From contig VBWC01000005.1 of NCBI GenBank assembly GCA_006218035.1, positions 49,951 to 113,950 on the forward strand: DNA of 64,000 bases. The letters are read 5' to 3'. The notes under the pieces were generated by a model. The model saw nothing but the letters and a program-made list of their open reading frames with translations. It searched no databases and was not told where the DNA came from. A program made the translations under genes and the position numbers. The DNA comes from Gammaproteobacteria bacterium (GTDB lineage Bacteria > Pseudomonadota > Gammaproteobacteria > VBWC01). Positions 28,624 through 38,539 of the stretch are shown here, piece after piece. Positions within the stretch are counted from its first letter, which is position 1, and each line of letters starts with the position of its first letter.

Positions 28624-30186
28624 TTAATGCCGGAAATGACGCATGCCGGTAAACACCATCGCGATACCGTGTTCGTCGGCGGCACCGATCACTTCATCGT
28701 CACGCATGGAGCCGCCCGGCTGAATCACTGCCGTGATGCCTGCCGCCGCGGCACTGTCCAGGCCGTCGCGGAACGGCAGGAACGCATCGGACGCCATGAC
28801 CGCGCCACGCACCTCAAGGCCGGCGTCAGCCGCCTTGATTGCCGCGATGCGCGCGCTGATTACCCGGCTCATCTGGCCGGCGCCTATGCCGATGGTTCGC
28901 GCGTCTTGCGCGTAAACGATGGCGTTCGATTTGACAAACTTGGCGACCTTCCACGCGAATAATAAATCGGCCAGCTGCCCGGCGGTTGGTGCGCGACGCG
29001 TCACGACCTTCAGTTCCCCGGCACCGACCATGCCCGCATCGCGGTCCTGGACCAACAGTCCGCCGGTGACGCGTTTGAAATCGAGCGCCGGGGACAGGTG
29101 CTCGGACCATGCGCCGCAGGCGAGCACGCGCACGTTCGGTTTCGTGGCCAATGCCTGCAGCGCGTCGTCGGATACCGACGGCGCGATCACCACCTCGACA
29201 AACTGCCGCGCCAGAATCCGTTGCGCGGTCGCGGCATCGAGCGAACGGTTGAACGCGATGATTCCCCCAAAGGCCGACGTCGGATCGGTGGCATAGGCCC
29301 GGTCGTAGGCGGCGGCCAGACTCTCTCCGGTTGCCACGCCGCATGGATTGGCGTGCTTGACGATGACGCAAGCCGCCTCGCCGGAGAATTCCTTGACGCA
29401 CTCCAGCGCGGCGTCGGTATCGGCAATATTGTTGAAGGACAGCGCCTTGCCCTGCAGCTGCCGGGCCGTCGCGACACAGCCGCCAGGCGGCCGATGCTCG
29501 CGGTAAAACGCGGCGCGCTGATGCGGATTTTCCCCGTAGCGCATGTCCTGCGCCTTTACATACTGCATATTGAATGTGCGCGGAAATACCGCGCGCTCCG
29601 GTCCCGGCGTCAGCGCGCCGAGATAGCTGGCGATTGCGCCATCGTACCGGGCGGTGTGCTCGAACGCCTTGACCGCGAGATCAAAACGCATGGCATCGCT
29701 GACCGTGCCGTTTTTCACCGCCATCTCGTTCAGCACTGCCGTGTAATCCGCCGGATCGACGATCACGGTAACGTCGCTATGGTTTTTCGCCGCTGCCCGT
29801 AACAGTGCCGGTCCGCCGATGTCGATGTTCTCTATCGCGGTCGGCAGATCGCAGCCCGGAACGGCGATGGTTTCCTCGAATGGATAAAGATTGACGACCA
29901 CCAGATCGATTGCATGTATGCCGTGCTGCTGCATGACATTGTCATCGACGCCGCGCCGTCCGAGCACTCCACCATGCACTTTCGGATGCAGTGTCTTGAC
30001 GCGCCCATCCATCATCTCCGGGAAGCCGGTATAATCCGATACCTCAATAACTGGCAAACCATTCTGCGCCAGCAGCCTGGCCGTACCGCCGGTAGAAAGG
30101 ATTTCGACGCCGCGCCTGTGCAGCGCCGTACCAAACTCGATAACGCCGGATTTGTTGGAAACACTGATCAGCGCACGTCTTATCAT
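28624..30186 (-). CDS. purH: Bifunctional AICAR transformylase/IMP cyclohydrolase
   Basis: Last two steps of IMP synthesis, 520 residues. The N-terminal IMP cyclohydrolase domain ([41 protein letters not shown]) precedes the AICAR transformylase domain with [38 protein letters not shown] and [20 protein letters not shown]. The active-site Lys and His in the KHANPCG region are present. The protein is complete. It follows dusB-fis on the same strand after a 233-base gap holding a dispersed repeat. Confidence 0.98.
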   Translation of the reverse strand: MIRRALISVSNKSGVIEFGTALHRRGVEILSTGGTARLLAQNGLPVIEVSDYTGFPEMMDGRVKTLHPKVHGGVLGRRGVDDNVMQQHGIHAIDLVVVNLYPFEETIAVPGCDLPTAIENIDIGGPALLRAAAKNHSDVTVIVDPADYTAVLNEMAVKNGTVSDAMRFDLAVKAFEHTARYDGAIASYLGALTPGPERAVFPRTFNMQYVKAQDMRYGENPHQRAAFYREHRPPGGCVATARQLQGKALSFNNIADTDAALECVKEFSGEAACVIVKHANPCGVATGESLAAAYDRAYATDPTSAFGGIIAFNRSLDAATAQRILARQFVEVVIAPSVSDDALQALATKPNVRVLACGAWSEHLSPALDFKRVTGGLLVQDRDAGMVGAGELKVVTRRAPTAGQLADLLFAWKVAKFVKSNAIVYAQDARTIGIGAGQMSRVISARIAAIKAADAGLEVRGAVMASDAFLPFRDGLDSAAAAGITAVIQPGGSMRDDEVIGAADEHGIAMVFTGMRHFRH

Positions 30187-30237
30187 GTCAGGTGCCTAGT
30201 GCAAGAAACAAAGCAAGTTCCGAGTAATCCCCTGGTC

Positions 30238-30343
30238 GTCATTCCCGCCAGGGCAGGAATCCAGCAACACACTGTTTCGAGAGCACTGGATTCCGGGTCT
30301 CGCCCATCCATGGGCTCGTCCGGTACGCGCCGTCCGGAATGAC
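30238..30343. repeat. Dispersed palindromic repeat between fis and purH
   Basis: About 106 bases beginning GTCATTCCCGCC and ending CGTCCGGAATGAC, so the ends are inverted copies. Inside, AGGAATCCAGC and CACTGGATTCCGGG form a second inverted pair. This matches the common non-coding GTCATTCC...GGAATGAC elements; related copies occur at 11899 and 58956. Confidence 0.65.
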
Positions 30344-30419
30344 AAATTATTCAGCGCCTTCCAAAATCGACGCGCGCGCCGGCTGCGATCTGTAGAGGTT
30401 TTCCTGAACCCGTCACCGG

Positions 30420-30698
30420 TCAACCGATATTATGCTGGCCGAGCTTCTTCCGCAGCGTGCCACGATTGATGCCGAGCATCTCGGCTGCCTTGCTCTGGTT
30501 GCCGCCGGTAAACTGCATGACGATCTCGAACAGCGGCCGTTCGATTTCTTCGAGCACCATTTGATAAAGATTATCCGGGCTGTGACCGTCCAGGTCGCTC
30601 AGGTAGCGCTCCAGCGAGACGCGCACCGATGACGCCAGCGGGTCCCTGCGCCGCTCGTTCTTCGGCGCACTCTTTTTTGCTTTCGTCGCCGGTGTCAT
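30420..30698 (-). CDS. fis: DNA-binding protein Fis
   Basis: Nucleoid-associated regulator of growth-phase transcription, 92 residues. The C-terminal helix-turn-helix NQSKAAEMLGINRGTLRKKL is the Fis signature and LYQMVLEEIERPLFEIVM forms the dimer helices. The N-terminus is lysine-rich (TKAKKSAPKNERR). It overlaps the dusB stop by four bases (ATGA), the classic dusB-fis pair. Confidence 0.97.
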   Translation of the reverse strand: MTPATKAKKSAPKNERRRDPLASSVRVSLERYLSDLDGHSPDNLYQMVLEEIERPLFEIVMQFTGGNQSKAAEMLGINRGTLRKKLGQHNIG

Positions 30699-31681
30699 GC
30701 CGCCCGCTCCAGGCCCATCGCGAGCTGGTCAAAGAACCCGGTTGCCAGCGCCAGTTGCTGATCGGCGCCCTCGACCTGGTTCATCATGTGACGGAACGCG
30801 GCACCGCCGGGCTGGCGTTTGCTGTACCACGAAATATGTTTGCGCGCGATAAGCACGCCGGTGTGCTCGCCGTAGAAGTCGTAAAGATTGCACAGGTGCT
30901 CAAGCATGATATCGCGTATTTCGGTGACGGGCGGATCATCGAGTTTCACGCCGGTGCGCAGGAAATGATCGATGATGCCGAATATCCATGGCCGGCCTTG
31001 CGCGGCGCGCCCGATCATCACGGCATCGGCCCCGGTTCGCCCCAGAACAAACGCCGCTTTTTCCGGTGTGTCGATATCGCCGTTGGCAATCACCGGGATG
31101 TTGACCGCGTTCTTGATCGCGGCGATCGTGTCGTATTCGGCATCGCCGGTATAGCCGCAGGCGCGCGTGCGGCCGTGCACGGCAAGCGACTGTATGCCGG
31201 CCTGTTCGGCGATCCTGGCAATGATCACGCCGTTACGGTTGGCCGTGTCCCAGCCGGTGCGTATTTTCAGCGTCACCGGAATATCCACCGCGGCGACGAC
31301 GCTGTCGAGTATCTGCCCGACCAGTGTTTCATCGCGCAACAGCGCCGAGCCCGCGGCAACATTGCAGATCTTTTTTGCCGGACAGCCCATGTTGATATCG
31401 ATGAGCTGGGCGCCGTTATCGGCGTTATAGCGTGCCGCCTGCGCCATCATGGCGGGGTCCGAGCCGACGATCTGGACGGAGCGCGGCTCGTTCTCGCCGT
31501 CGTGATTGGCGCGCCGCCGGGTCTTTTCGCTGCCCCACAGCAGCGAATTCGACGAGACCATCTCGGACACGGCCAGGCCGGCGCCAAGGCGTTTGCAGAG
31601 CTGACGAAACGGACGGTCGGTCACGCCGGCCATTGGCGCAAGAACCAGTCTGTTGGCAAGTGTGTACGGTCCAATACGCAT
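30695..31681 (-). CDS. dusB: tRNA-dihydrouridine synthase B
   Basis: FMN-dependent reductase making dihydrouridine in tRNA, 328 residues. LAPMAGVTDRPFRQLC starts the TIM barrel, INMGCPAKKI holds the catalytic Cys, KIRTGWD, HGRTRACGYTGDAEYD and VMIGRAAQGRPWIF bind FMN. C-terminal helices (MNQVEGADQQL) contact tRNA. It lies 102 bases downstream of the prmA fusion and overlaps fis. Confidence 0.97.
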   Translation of the reverse strand: MRIGPYTLANRLVLAPMAGVTDRPFRQLCKRLGAGLAVSEMVSSNSLLWGSEKTRRRANHDGENEPRSVQIVGSDPAMMAQAARYNADNGAQLIDINMGCPAKKICNVAAGSALLRDETLVGQILDSVVAAVDIPVTLKIRTGWDTANRNGVIIARIAEQAGIQSLAVHGRTRACGYTGDAEYDTIAAIKNAVNIPVIANGDIDTPEKAAFVLGRTGADAVMIGRAAQGRPWIFGIIDHFLRTGVKLDDPPVTEIRDIMLEHLCNLYDFYGEHTGVLIARKHISWYSKRQPGGAAFRHMMNQVEGADQQLALATGFFDQLAMGLERAA

Positions 31682-31783
31682 CGATGAATCCGGTCTTGTT
31701 ATATTGCTTTTCTAAGGGGTGCTCGCCGGGAAGGGCGAGGGAAGCCAATGTTACTCGTTCTCGTTATTTTGTAAAAGTGTCGA

Positions 31784-33262
31784 TCACAGGAACTCGAACG
31801 CGAATCCTGCGACGTCGGCTCCCGGGTCCGCGATCTCAAGTAATACCTGTACCGGTACGCCTGGCAGCATACCGCGCGCGTAATCAATCGATTCATCGAG
31901 ATATTCTTCCGGACGGAAGCGGCGCAGCGCGAGCAGGCTGCCGTTGAAATCCGAAAGACCAAGCTGCAGCAGCGGAAACAGCTGCCGTTTATCGGAATCG
32001 TTGACAATGGTTGCGTTGACGAGTAAGCCGCCCGGGCGGGCGGGATGGGAGCTGACTTCGCGCCCCAGTATTCGTATCAGCGACGTGTCGTGGCGCAGCG
32101 GCGTGGCGCATGGCGCGATATCGCATAATTTGATTAGCAAGGGCTGCGCCAGGTCATAGCTTTGCAAGTCATGGCGATAGAAGTACGCATATTGAACGAT
32201 CAGTATGATGAGCATCACCGATGTCAGCGCCGACCAAAGTGTTGCCCGGAACGCGCCGCCGTTGCCGCGGGTGGACTGCGCGACATCCGCTACCACCGCC
32301 TGGCGGCCCGCAGCGACAATGGCGTCAACATCGACAGACTCAGTATTGCTGCTGACCGTTGCCGCGATCGCCGGATTGGCGGTGCCGACGCGGCTGCCCG
32401 CGACGCGCATCCAGTCCTCGCGATTGTCGATCTGCGTCAGCTCAAACCATGGCGCATAGGCCTGGCGTATATCGTCGACCTGGTCCGCCAGAATGCCGGA
32501 TAGCACCAGGTGGCCACCCGCTTTAACCTGTGTGGCGAACTCACGGGCCAGGGATTTCAGCGGCCCGGCCAGAATATTGGCGATCAGCACATCGCAAGGC
32601 ACTTTCGGCATCTGGTCAGGCAGCAGCGTCATGATCCGGTCGGCGACGTCGTTGCGCCGGGCGTTTTCCGCGGTCGCCTGCAGTGCCTGGGGATCATGGT
32701 CGATCGCGAACACGTGGTCCGCGCCGAGCTTGGCGGCGGCAATCGCCAGCACGCCGGAGCCGCAGCCGTAATCGATCACCACCTTGTCGAGCAGTTCGGC
32801 CCGATCCAGCCACTCCAGACACAGCGCCGTGGTCGGGTGAGTGCCGGTGCCGAACGCCAAACCGGGATCCAGCAGTATGTTGACGGCATCCGGTTGCGGC
32901 GGCGTATGCCAGCTCGGGCAAACCCACAGGCGATCGCCGAAACGAGTAGGTTGGAAACGGTCCATCCAGACGCGCTCCCAATCCTTGTCCTCGATCATCT
33001 CTATTTGACCGGCGTTGATATCCGGCAAGCCGGTGGACGCACGCAACCGTTTGAGCAGATCTCCCACGTCGATGTCGGCGGGAAACAGGCCGACGATCTG
33101 CGTGTTCGACCACAACGGTGCCTCACCGGGTAGCGGCTCGTAATTGGGTTCGTCACCGGCGTCCTGCATAGTGACCGCCACTGCGCCGGCGTCGCTTAAC
33201 GCATCGCTGATACGCAGTGCATCGCCTTTCTCGGCGTTAAGTCTGAGTTGCAGCCAGGGCAT
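31784..33262 (-). CDS. prmA: Ribosomal protein L11 methyltransferase fused to a DUF3426 domain
   Basis: About 492 residues, where PrmA alone is about 290-300. The N-terminal part is a full PrmA: MPWLQLRLNAEKG, DPGLAFGTGTHPTT, DYGCGSGVLAIAAAKLGAD (SAM site) and LIANILAGPL, ending near EDWMRVAGSRVG. After a variable linker, one membrane helix (LTSVMLIILIVQYAYF) leads a DUF3426 domain (CDIAPCATPLRHD, NDSDKRQLFPLLQLGLSD, RRFRPEEYL). In relatives DUF3426 belongs to a separate zinc-ribbon protein encoded next to prmA; here the zinc ribbon is gone and the frames are joined. ATG 33262 gives the standard PrmA N-terminus. Confidence 0.93.
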   Translation of the reverse strand: MPWLQLRLNAEKGDALRISDALSDAGAVAVTMQDAGDEPNYEPLPGEAPLWSNTQIVGLFPADIDVGDLLKRLRASTGLPDINAGQIEMIEDKDWERVWMDRFQPTRFGDRLWVCPSWHTPPQPDAVNILLDPGLAFGTGTHPTTALCLEWLDRAELLDKVVIDYGCGSGVLAIAAAKLGADHVFAIDHDPQALQATAENARRNDVADRIMTLLPDQMPKVPCDVLIANILAGPLKSLAREFATQVKAGGHLVLSGILADQVDDIRQAYAPWFELTQIDNREDWMRVAGSRVGTANPAIAATVSSNTESVDVDAIVAAGRQAVVADVAQSTRGNGGAFRATLWSALTSVMLIILIVQYAYFYRHDLQSYDLAQPLLIKLCDIAPCATPLRHDTSLIRILGREVSSHPARPGGLLVNATIVNDSDKRQLFPLLQLGLSDFNGSLLALRRFRPEEYLDESIDYARGMLPGVPVQVLLEIADPGADVAGFAFEFL

Positions 33263-33303
33263 GCGGTGTTCCAGTCGATTCACCACGGGGGTTAAAGAAT
33301 ACG

Positions 33304-33349
33304 TGATAACCGCAAACCCGCGAAAGCGGGTCACCGCAACCCGTTATCA
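33304..33349 (-). repeat. Double stem-loop in the accC-prmA intergenic space
   Basis: TGATAAC (33304-33310) pairs with GTTATCA (33343-33349), and inside it ACCCGC (33316-33321) pairs with GCGGGT (33326-33331) across a GAAA loop. The outer arm includes the accC stop codon. There is no T-run, so it may be an mRNA stability or coupling element rather than a terminator. Confidence 0.5.
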
Positions 33350-34687
33350 GAGGCCGAGTTTCTTTTCGAGGTAGTGAATATTCGTGCCACCGGCGGCGAA
33401 CGCCGCGTCGTCGCAAATATCGCGGTGCAGCATGATGTTCGTTTTGATACCGTCGATGACGATTTCCACCAGCGCATTGCGCATTCTGGCCAGCGCAGAG
33501 GCGCGCGTTTCGCCATGCGCAATCAGTTTGCCGATCATCGAGTCATAATACGGCGGTACCGTATAGCCGTTGTAAATATGTGAATCGACGCGAATACCGG
33601 GACCGCCCGGTGGATGATACTGCGTGATCTTGCCGGGGCACGGCATGAACGTTCTGGCATCCTCGGCGTTCAGCCGGCACTCAATCGCGTGCCCCGTCAT
33701 GGTGACATCCTGCTGGCGATAGGACAGTACCTCGCCGGATGCGATCAGTAGTTGCTGTTTGACGATATCGATGCCGGTGACCATCTCCGTGACGGGATGT
33801 TCCACCTGGATGCGGGTATTCATTTCAATAAAGTAGAATTCGCCGTTCTCGTACAGAAACTCGAACGTTCCCGCGCCGTGATAGCCGATCTCGCGGCAGG
33901 CGCGCGCACACAGTTCACCCATGCGGTTACGCTGTTCGGCGGTGATGCCGGGTGCCGGCGATTCCTCGACGACCTTCTGGTGCCGCCGCTGCATCGAACA
34001 GTCGCGCTCGCCGAGGTGAATCGCGTTGCCATGCTGGTCGGCGAGTACCTGGAATTCGATATGGCGGGGATGCTCAAGGTATTTCTCGATATATACCGTC
34101 TCATTGCCGAACGCGGCGCCGGCTTCGGCCTTGGTCAGTGAAATCGCGGTCAACAGCGATGCCTCGGCGTGCACCACGCGCATGCCGCGGCCACCGCCAC
34201 CGCCCGATGCCTTGATGATCACCGGATAGCCGATGTCACGCGCTATCCGCAGGGTCTGGTCGGGGTCGTCGCCTACCGGCCCATCGGAACCCGGCACGCA
34301 GGGAACGCCGGCTTTCTTCATCATCGTGATTGCCGAGACCTTGTCGCCCATCAAACGGATCGTTTCGGCGCGCGGGCCAATGAATACAAAACCGCTGCGC
34401 TCGACACGCTCGGCGAAGTCAGCGTTTTCGGAAAGGAAGCCGTAGCCCGGATGGATGCCTACCGCATCGGTCACCTCGGCCACGCTGATGATCGCCGGGA
34501 TATTCAGATAGCTTTCCGCGGATGGCGGCGGCCCGATGCAGACCGACTCGTCGGCCAGACGCACATGTTTGAGGTCGCGATCCACCGTGGAGTGGGCCGC
34601 CACTGTCTTGATACCGAGTTCACGACAGGCCCGCAGGATGCGCAGGCCGATTTCACCCCGGTTGGCGATAACGACTTTTTCGAGCAT
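33347..34687 (-). CDS. accC: Acetyl-CoA carboxylase, biotin carboxylase subunit
   Basis: ATP-dependent carboxylation of the biotin on AccB, first step of fatty acid synthesis. 446 residues. [33 protein letters not shown], the glycine loop [50 protein letters not shown] and [11 protein letters not shown] are all intact. It lies between accB and the prmA fusion in the same direction. Confidence 0.98.
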   Translation of the reverse strand: MLEKVVIANRGEIGLRILRACRELGIKTVAAHSTVDRDLKHVRLADESVCIGPPPSAESYLNIPAIISVAEVTDAVGIHPGYGFLSENADFAERVERSGFVFIGPRAETIRLMGDKVSAITMMKKAGVPCVPGSDGPVGDDPDQTLRIARDIGYPVIIKASGGGGGRGMRVVHAEASLLTAISLTKAEAGAAFGNETVYIEKYLEHPRHIEFQVLADQHGNAIHLGERDCSMQRRHQKVVEESPAPGITAEQRNRMGELCARACREIGYHGAGTFEFLYENGEFYFIEMNTRIQVEHPVTEMVTGIDIVKQQLLIASGEVLSYRQQDVTMTGHAIECRLNAEDARTFMPCPGKITQYHPPGGPGIRVDSHIYNGYTVPPYYDSMIGKLIAHGETRASALARMRNALVEIVIDGIKTNIMLHRDICDDAAFAAGGTNIHYLEKKLGL

Positions 34688-34750
34688 GTTATTCGGCTGG
34701 TCTGGCTATGGTTGTCGGGCGCGTTACCACAATGATCGCTGCGCGCCGCG

Positions 34751-35206
34751 TTACTGGATCACGAACAAGGGCTGGCCGTATTCGACCGGCTGGCCGTTTT
34801 CGGCAAGGATGGCGGCGATTTTGCCGGTCTTGTCCGATTCGATCTGGTTGAGCATTTTCATCGCCTCGATAATACACAGCGTATCGCCCGCGTTGACCTG
34901 CTGGCCCACCTCGACGAACGGCTTCGCCCCCGGCGACGGTGCGCGGTAAAAGGTGCCGACGACCGGCGCCGTGACGGAATAGCCGCTGGGGGTTTCCTCA
35001 CGCTTCGACGTCTCCGCCGCCGCACCGGTTGGCGCGGGCACAGGCGCCGCGATCGCCGCACCGGTTGGCGCGTAGACCACAGTCGGCGCCGCCGGCTCGC
35101 GCCGCCGACTGATGCGCACTGACTCCTCGCCTTCCTGTATCTCGATTTCGTCGATGCCCGATTCTTCGAGCAATTCAATCAGCTTTTTGACTTTTCGTAT
35201 GTCCAT
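34751..35206 (-). CDS. accB: Biotin carboxyl carrier protein of acetyl-CoA carboxylase
   Basis: 151 residues. The N-terminal helical region ([20 protein letters not shown]) is followed by an Ala/Pro-rich flexible linker (about residues 38-75) and the biotinyl domain with [20 protein letters not shown] and the biotinylated Lys in EAMKMLN. It precedes accC by 63 bases as the usual accBC pair and follows aroQ, as in many proteobacteria. Confidence 0.98.
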   Translation of the reverse strand: MDIRKVKKLIELLEESGIDEIEIQEGEESVRISRRREPAAPTVVYAPTGAAIAAPVPAPTGAAAETSKREETPSGYSVTAPVVGTFYRAPSPGAKPFVEVGQQVNAGDTLCIIEAMKMLNQIESDKTGKIAAILAENGQPVEYGQPLFVIQ

Positions 35207-35258
35207 GGCAAGGTCGCTTTGTCATTTTTCGGTTCTATATACCCTGTGTCAGGGCCGT

Positions 35259-35705
35259 CTAACGCTGTTTCTTCAGATGGTCCATCGCTGCACGCAGCGC
35301 GAGTTCGTAACCGACCGCCCCGAGACCGCTGATGACACCCGCGGCGATATCGGAAAAATATGAGCGGCGCCGGAATTCCTCGCGCGCATGGATATTGGAT
35401 AAATGGACCTCGATGAATGGTATGCGTGTCGCGCTGAGCGCATCGCGCAAGGCGATACTGCTATGGGTAAACGCCGCGGGATTCACGATGATGAACCCGG
35501 TGCCGTCGTGTTCCGCCTGCTGTACTCGGTCCACGAGTTGGTGTTCCGCATTGCTCTGCAGCGCATCGACCGTGTGGCCGGCCTGTTGGGCAACGTCGCG
35601 CAAACCCGCGTTTATTTGATCGAGTGTCGTGCTGCCGTAATGCGCCGGTTCACGGCTGCCCAGGAGGTTCAGGTTCGGCCCATTGATGACCAGAATTTTA
35701 GCCAT
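35259..35705 (-). CDS. aroQ: 3-dehydroquinate dehydratase, type II
   Basis: Third step of the shikimate pathway, 148 residues, dodecameric in the family. [14 protein letters not shown] holds the catalytic Arg region with the loop Tyr in [21 protein letters not shown] and [14 protein letters not shown] complete the active site. It is the first gene of the aroQ-accB-accC run. The 247 bases upstream, before the tlpA end, are AT-richer than the genes; I cannot pick a confident promoter. Confidence 0.97.
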   Translation of the reverse strand: MAKILVINGPNLNLLGSREPAHYGSTTLDQINAGLRDVAQQAGHTVDALQSNAEHQLVDRVQQAEHDGTGFIIVNPAAFTHSSIALRDALSATRIPFIEVHLSNIHAREEFRRRSYFSDIAAGVISGLGAVGYELALRAAMDHLKKQR

Positions 35706-35952
35706 GCGCGGATAACGGGAAGCTTGTTAAGTAACTTATCTATTTATTCGGGCCGATTTCGACTCAGATCGACGTAAAACACCGGCAACTCAATGTATTT
35801 TTCTGAATATATGATTAATTTCCATAGAATTCTGCATGGAAACCATTGGATTGTCCAGCGGATTAATTATATTGGCTGATTTAACGGAAGATCACGGCAC
35901 GTTAGGGGAAGTTGCAAGAGGGTTTGACTGGCTGATCCACGGACCTGGCTTA

Positions 35953-36528
35953 CTACAGCAGGGGCTGGATCATGTCGCGGGCGAGTGTCTCCGGCAATTC
36001 CCCGAACTGGACAAACCGGATGCGCCCGCTGCGGTCGACGATGGCGGTATACGGTAGTACTCCGATGTCGTTACCGTAGTTTTGGGCGACGTCGATCGCG
36101 TCCTGTTGGCCGGCGAGGATCGGGTAGGCGACGGTCTGCGTTTTGAGGAACTCGCGGACCGCATCAAGATCGTCGACGGCGATGCCAACGAACTGCAACC
36201 CGGCGTCGCCATGTTCGGTTTGCAGCCGGTTGAACAGCGGGATCTCGCGTAAACACGGCTGACACCATGTAGCCCAGAAATTCAGCACCAGGACCTTGCC
36301 GTCCCACGCATCGACCGTGCGCGGGATGCCGTCGACGTCGCGCAACGTAAAACCGGGCCGGGGCGTATTGATCGTTGCGCTCTCAAATCGCGCCGCGTCG
36401 GCGCCGCGGGTTGCCGCGGATTCGCGGTACATGAAGATGGCGGCAACGGTGGTGAGGCTTGCGGCGAGCAGCAGTGCAGTGATGACGTTCCGCCGCGAGA
36501 ACAAGGATGCCGGGCGTGGACCGTTCAC
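35953..36528 (-). CDS. TlpA-like thioredoxin-fold protein
   Basis: 191-residue periplasmic reductase of the TlpA/ResA type, membrane-anchored by an N-terminal helix (ITALLLAASLTTVAAIFMY). The thioredoxin fold carries the CxxC in LNFWATWCQPCLREIP, the cis-Pro region in GVLPYTAIVD, and a central AlkylHpR-like insert. It overlaps the dsbD stop by four bases, so it is probably reduced by DsbD and used in cytochrome c maturation or disulfide repair (inference; useful for a cell with several c-type cytochromes). Confidence 0.92.
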   Translation of the reverse strand: MNGPRPASLFSRRNVITALLLAASLTTVAAIFMYRESAATRGADAARFESATINTPRPGFTLRDVDGIPRTVDAWDGKVLVLNFWATWCQPCLREIPLFNRLQTEHGDAGLQFVGIAVDDLDAVREFLKTQTVAYPILAGQQDAIDVAQNYGNDIGVLPYTAIVDRSGRIRFVQFGELPETLARDMIQPLL

Positions 36529-38468
36529 AGACTTAGCACTCGTCCCAGATGATCATGGAAATCATCGGCGTTGAGAAAACCCACCAGCCGGTAGCGTTGC
36601 TGCTCGATGCCTTGCCGGTTAAAAAACAGTATTGACGGTGGGCCGAACAGGCCGAAATGCTTCAGCAGCGCCTGATCCTCGGCATCATTGGCGGTCACGT
36701 CGGTCTGCAGCAGCACCACGTCGGTTAGCAACCCCCGCACCCGTTGGTCGGAAAAGGTGTAGCGCTCCATCTCTTTACACGACACGCACCAGTCCGCGTA
36801 GAAATCCAGCATCACCGGCTTGCCGGCCGCTGCCGCCAGCTGCAGCTCACGATTCAGTCCGTCCAGGCCTTTGACCGGCTTGAATGTCAGGTGGCTGACG
36901 GCGCTGTTGCCGCCGCCGGCCACCAGGCTGGTGCCGCGCAGTGGATGGAGTATGTCGTTGCCGCCGCTCGCCGCGCCCACCAGCAGCACGACGCCGTAGA
37001 CCAGCATCACCAGGCCGCTGCCCTTCCACAATCTTTTCCAGCCGCCGGTATTGCCGTCGAGGCGATCCAGCGCGCCGACGAAGACGGCGCAGATGATCAG
37101 CAGCAGCGCGGTCAGTACCAGCGTGACGGCCGGCGGCACGATACGGTCCAGCATCCAGATCGCGACTGCCAGCAGCATCACGCCGAATACGGCCTTGATC
37201 GGCTGCATCCACGGCCCCGCTCTCGGCAGCAGTTTGCCGGCCGATGTGCCGAGTGCCAGCAACGGCGCGCCCATGCCCATGCTGAGCGCAAACAGCGCCA
37301 TCCCGCCGAGCGGGGCGTCGCCCGTATTACCGATATAGATCAACGCACCAGCGAGCGGCGCCGCGACACAAGGTCCGACAATCAACGCCGACAGGAAACC
37401 CATGATGGCCACACCGATGAAGGTCCCGCCTTTTTGCCGGTTGCTCAACGCGGCGAGCCGCGACTGGATGCTTGCCGGTATCTGCAGCTCATAGAAACCG
37501 AACATCGACAGCGCCAGCAAAACGAAGATCGCGACGAACGATCCGATGATCCACGGATTCTGGAACACGGCCTGCAGGTTAGCGCCGAACAGGCCAGCCA
37601 GAACACCGGCAACCGTATAGGTGAGCGCCATCGGCAGCACGTAGGCCGCCGACAACAGAAACGCGTGACGGGTCGTCAGCCCGTGACCCTGGCCGACGAT
37701 GATGCCGGACAGGATCGGCACCATCGGGAATACGCAGGGGGTGAACGCGAGCAACAGGCCGACACCGAAGAAAATGGTGATCGTCCGCAAGGTGTTGCCG
37801 CCGGCGAGCGTGCGTGCAAACCGGTCCTGCTCGGAGACGAAGTCACTGGCAGCTGGCGCCGTGCCTGCGCTGGCCGTGACCGCCGGCAGCGACAGCTGCA
37901 TCGTCTTGGTGATCGGTGGATAACAGAAGCCGGCGTCGGCGCATCCCTGATAGCGGGCCTCGAGCACCACGTCGACGGGTGATTGATTGATGCGCTTTAA
38001 GGGTACGATGACCGTGGTGTCGTGATAATAGACTTCCGTGGTGCCGAATGTTTCGTCTGCCTTGGGTTTGCCTGCCGAGGTCTGGATTGCGCCAATTTGT
38101 GCATCGCCGGGATTCGCCAGTTTGAAAGCGAACTTGTCGCGGTACATGTAATAACCGTCGGCGATTTGCCAGCGCGCAGCAATGGTATGCGCGTCGATCA
38201 CATCGGCGGACAAAACAAAGGCCTTGTCGGGATCGAGGAAATCCCGACTGGTGTCGACCAGGCCAAGTTTTTCACCGAACGACGACAGGCGTTCCAGAAG
38301 ACTGCCGCCGCTGCGTTCTACCGGAGTGAACGCGTTGCCGGATTCCGTCGCCACAGCGACGCCCGCGAACCAGCAGGCCGCTATCGCCAGCAGCAGCGCG
38401 ACCTGCCTTGCCGGACAGAACAAGTGGATGGCGGCAGAGACGCGTCGTGCCGCGTTACGCATAGACAT
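36525..38468 (-). CDS. dsbD: Thiol:disulfide interchange protein DsbD
   Basis: Moves electrons from cytoplasmic thioredoxin to periplasmic partners; 647 residues, three domains. After a signal peptide, the alpha domain (DKAFVLSADVIDAHTIAARW, with the Cys pair in YQGCADAGFCYPP); then a multi-helix membrane domain with LLAFTPCVFPMVP and IVGPCVAAPLAGAL holding the membrane cysteines; then the gamma thioredoxin domain with DFYADWCVSCKEMERY. All Cys pairs are present. It follows cutA by 71 bases and overlaps tlpA; cutA-dsbD is also found in E. coli. Confidence 0.97.
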   Translation of the reverse strand: MSMRNAARRVSAAIHLFCPARQVALLLAIAACWFAGVAVATESGNAFTPVERSGGSLLERLSSFGEKLGLVDTSRDFLDPDKAFVLSADVIDAHTIAARWQIADGYYMYRDKFAFKLANPGDAQIGAIQTSAGKPKADETFGTTEVYYHDTTVIVPLKRINQSPVDVVLEARYQGCADAGFCYPPITKTMQLSLPAVTASAGTAPAASDFVSEQDRFARTLAGGNTLRTITIFFGVGLLLAFTPCVFPMVPILSGIIVGQGHGLTTRHAFLLSAAYVLPMALTYTVAGVLAGLFGANLQAVFQNPWIIGSFVAIFVLLALSMFGFYELQIPASIQSRLAALSNRQKGGTFIGVAIMGFLSALIVGPCVAAPLAGALIYIGNTGDAPLGGMALFALSMGMGAPLLALGTSAGKLLPRAGPWMQPIKAVFGVMLLAVAIWMLDRIVPPAVTLVLTALLLIICAVFVGALDRLDGNTGGWKRLWKGSGLVMLVYGVVLLVGAASGGNDILHPLRGTSLVAGGGNSAVSHLTFKPVKGLDGLNRELQLAAAAGKPVMLDFYADWCVSCKEMERYTFSDQRVRGLLTDVVLLQTDVTANDAEDQALLKHFGLFGPPSILFFNRQGIEQQRYRLVGFLNADDFHDHLGRVLSL

Positions 38469-38539
38469 TACATGACTACCTGAAGGAAATGGTTGTCGTC
38501 ACCTGAACTGCCCGGAGCGTCGGTCGGATACCGCTCCCG

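Noticed and set aside
36744..37982. 412-codon plus-strand frame opposite dsbD
   Set aside because: Gln/Arg/His-rich low-complexity translation and full overlap with an unmistakable dsbD.
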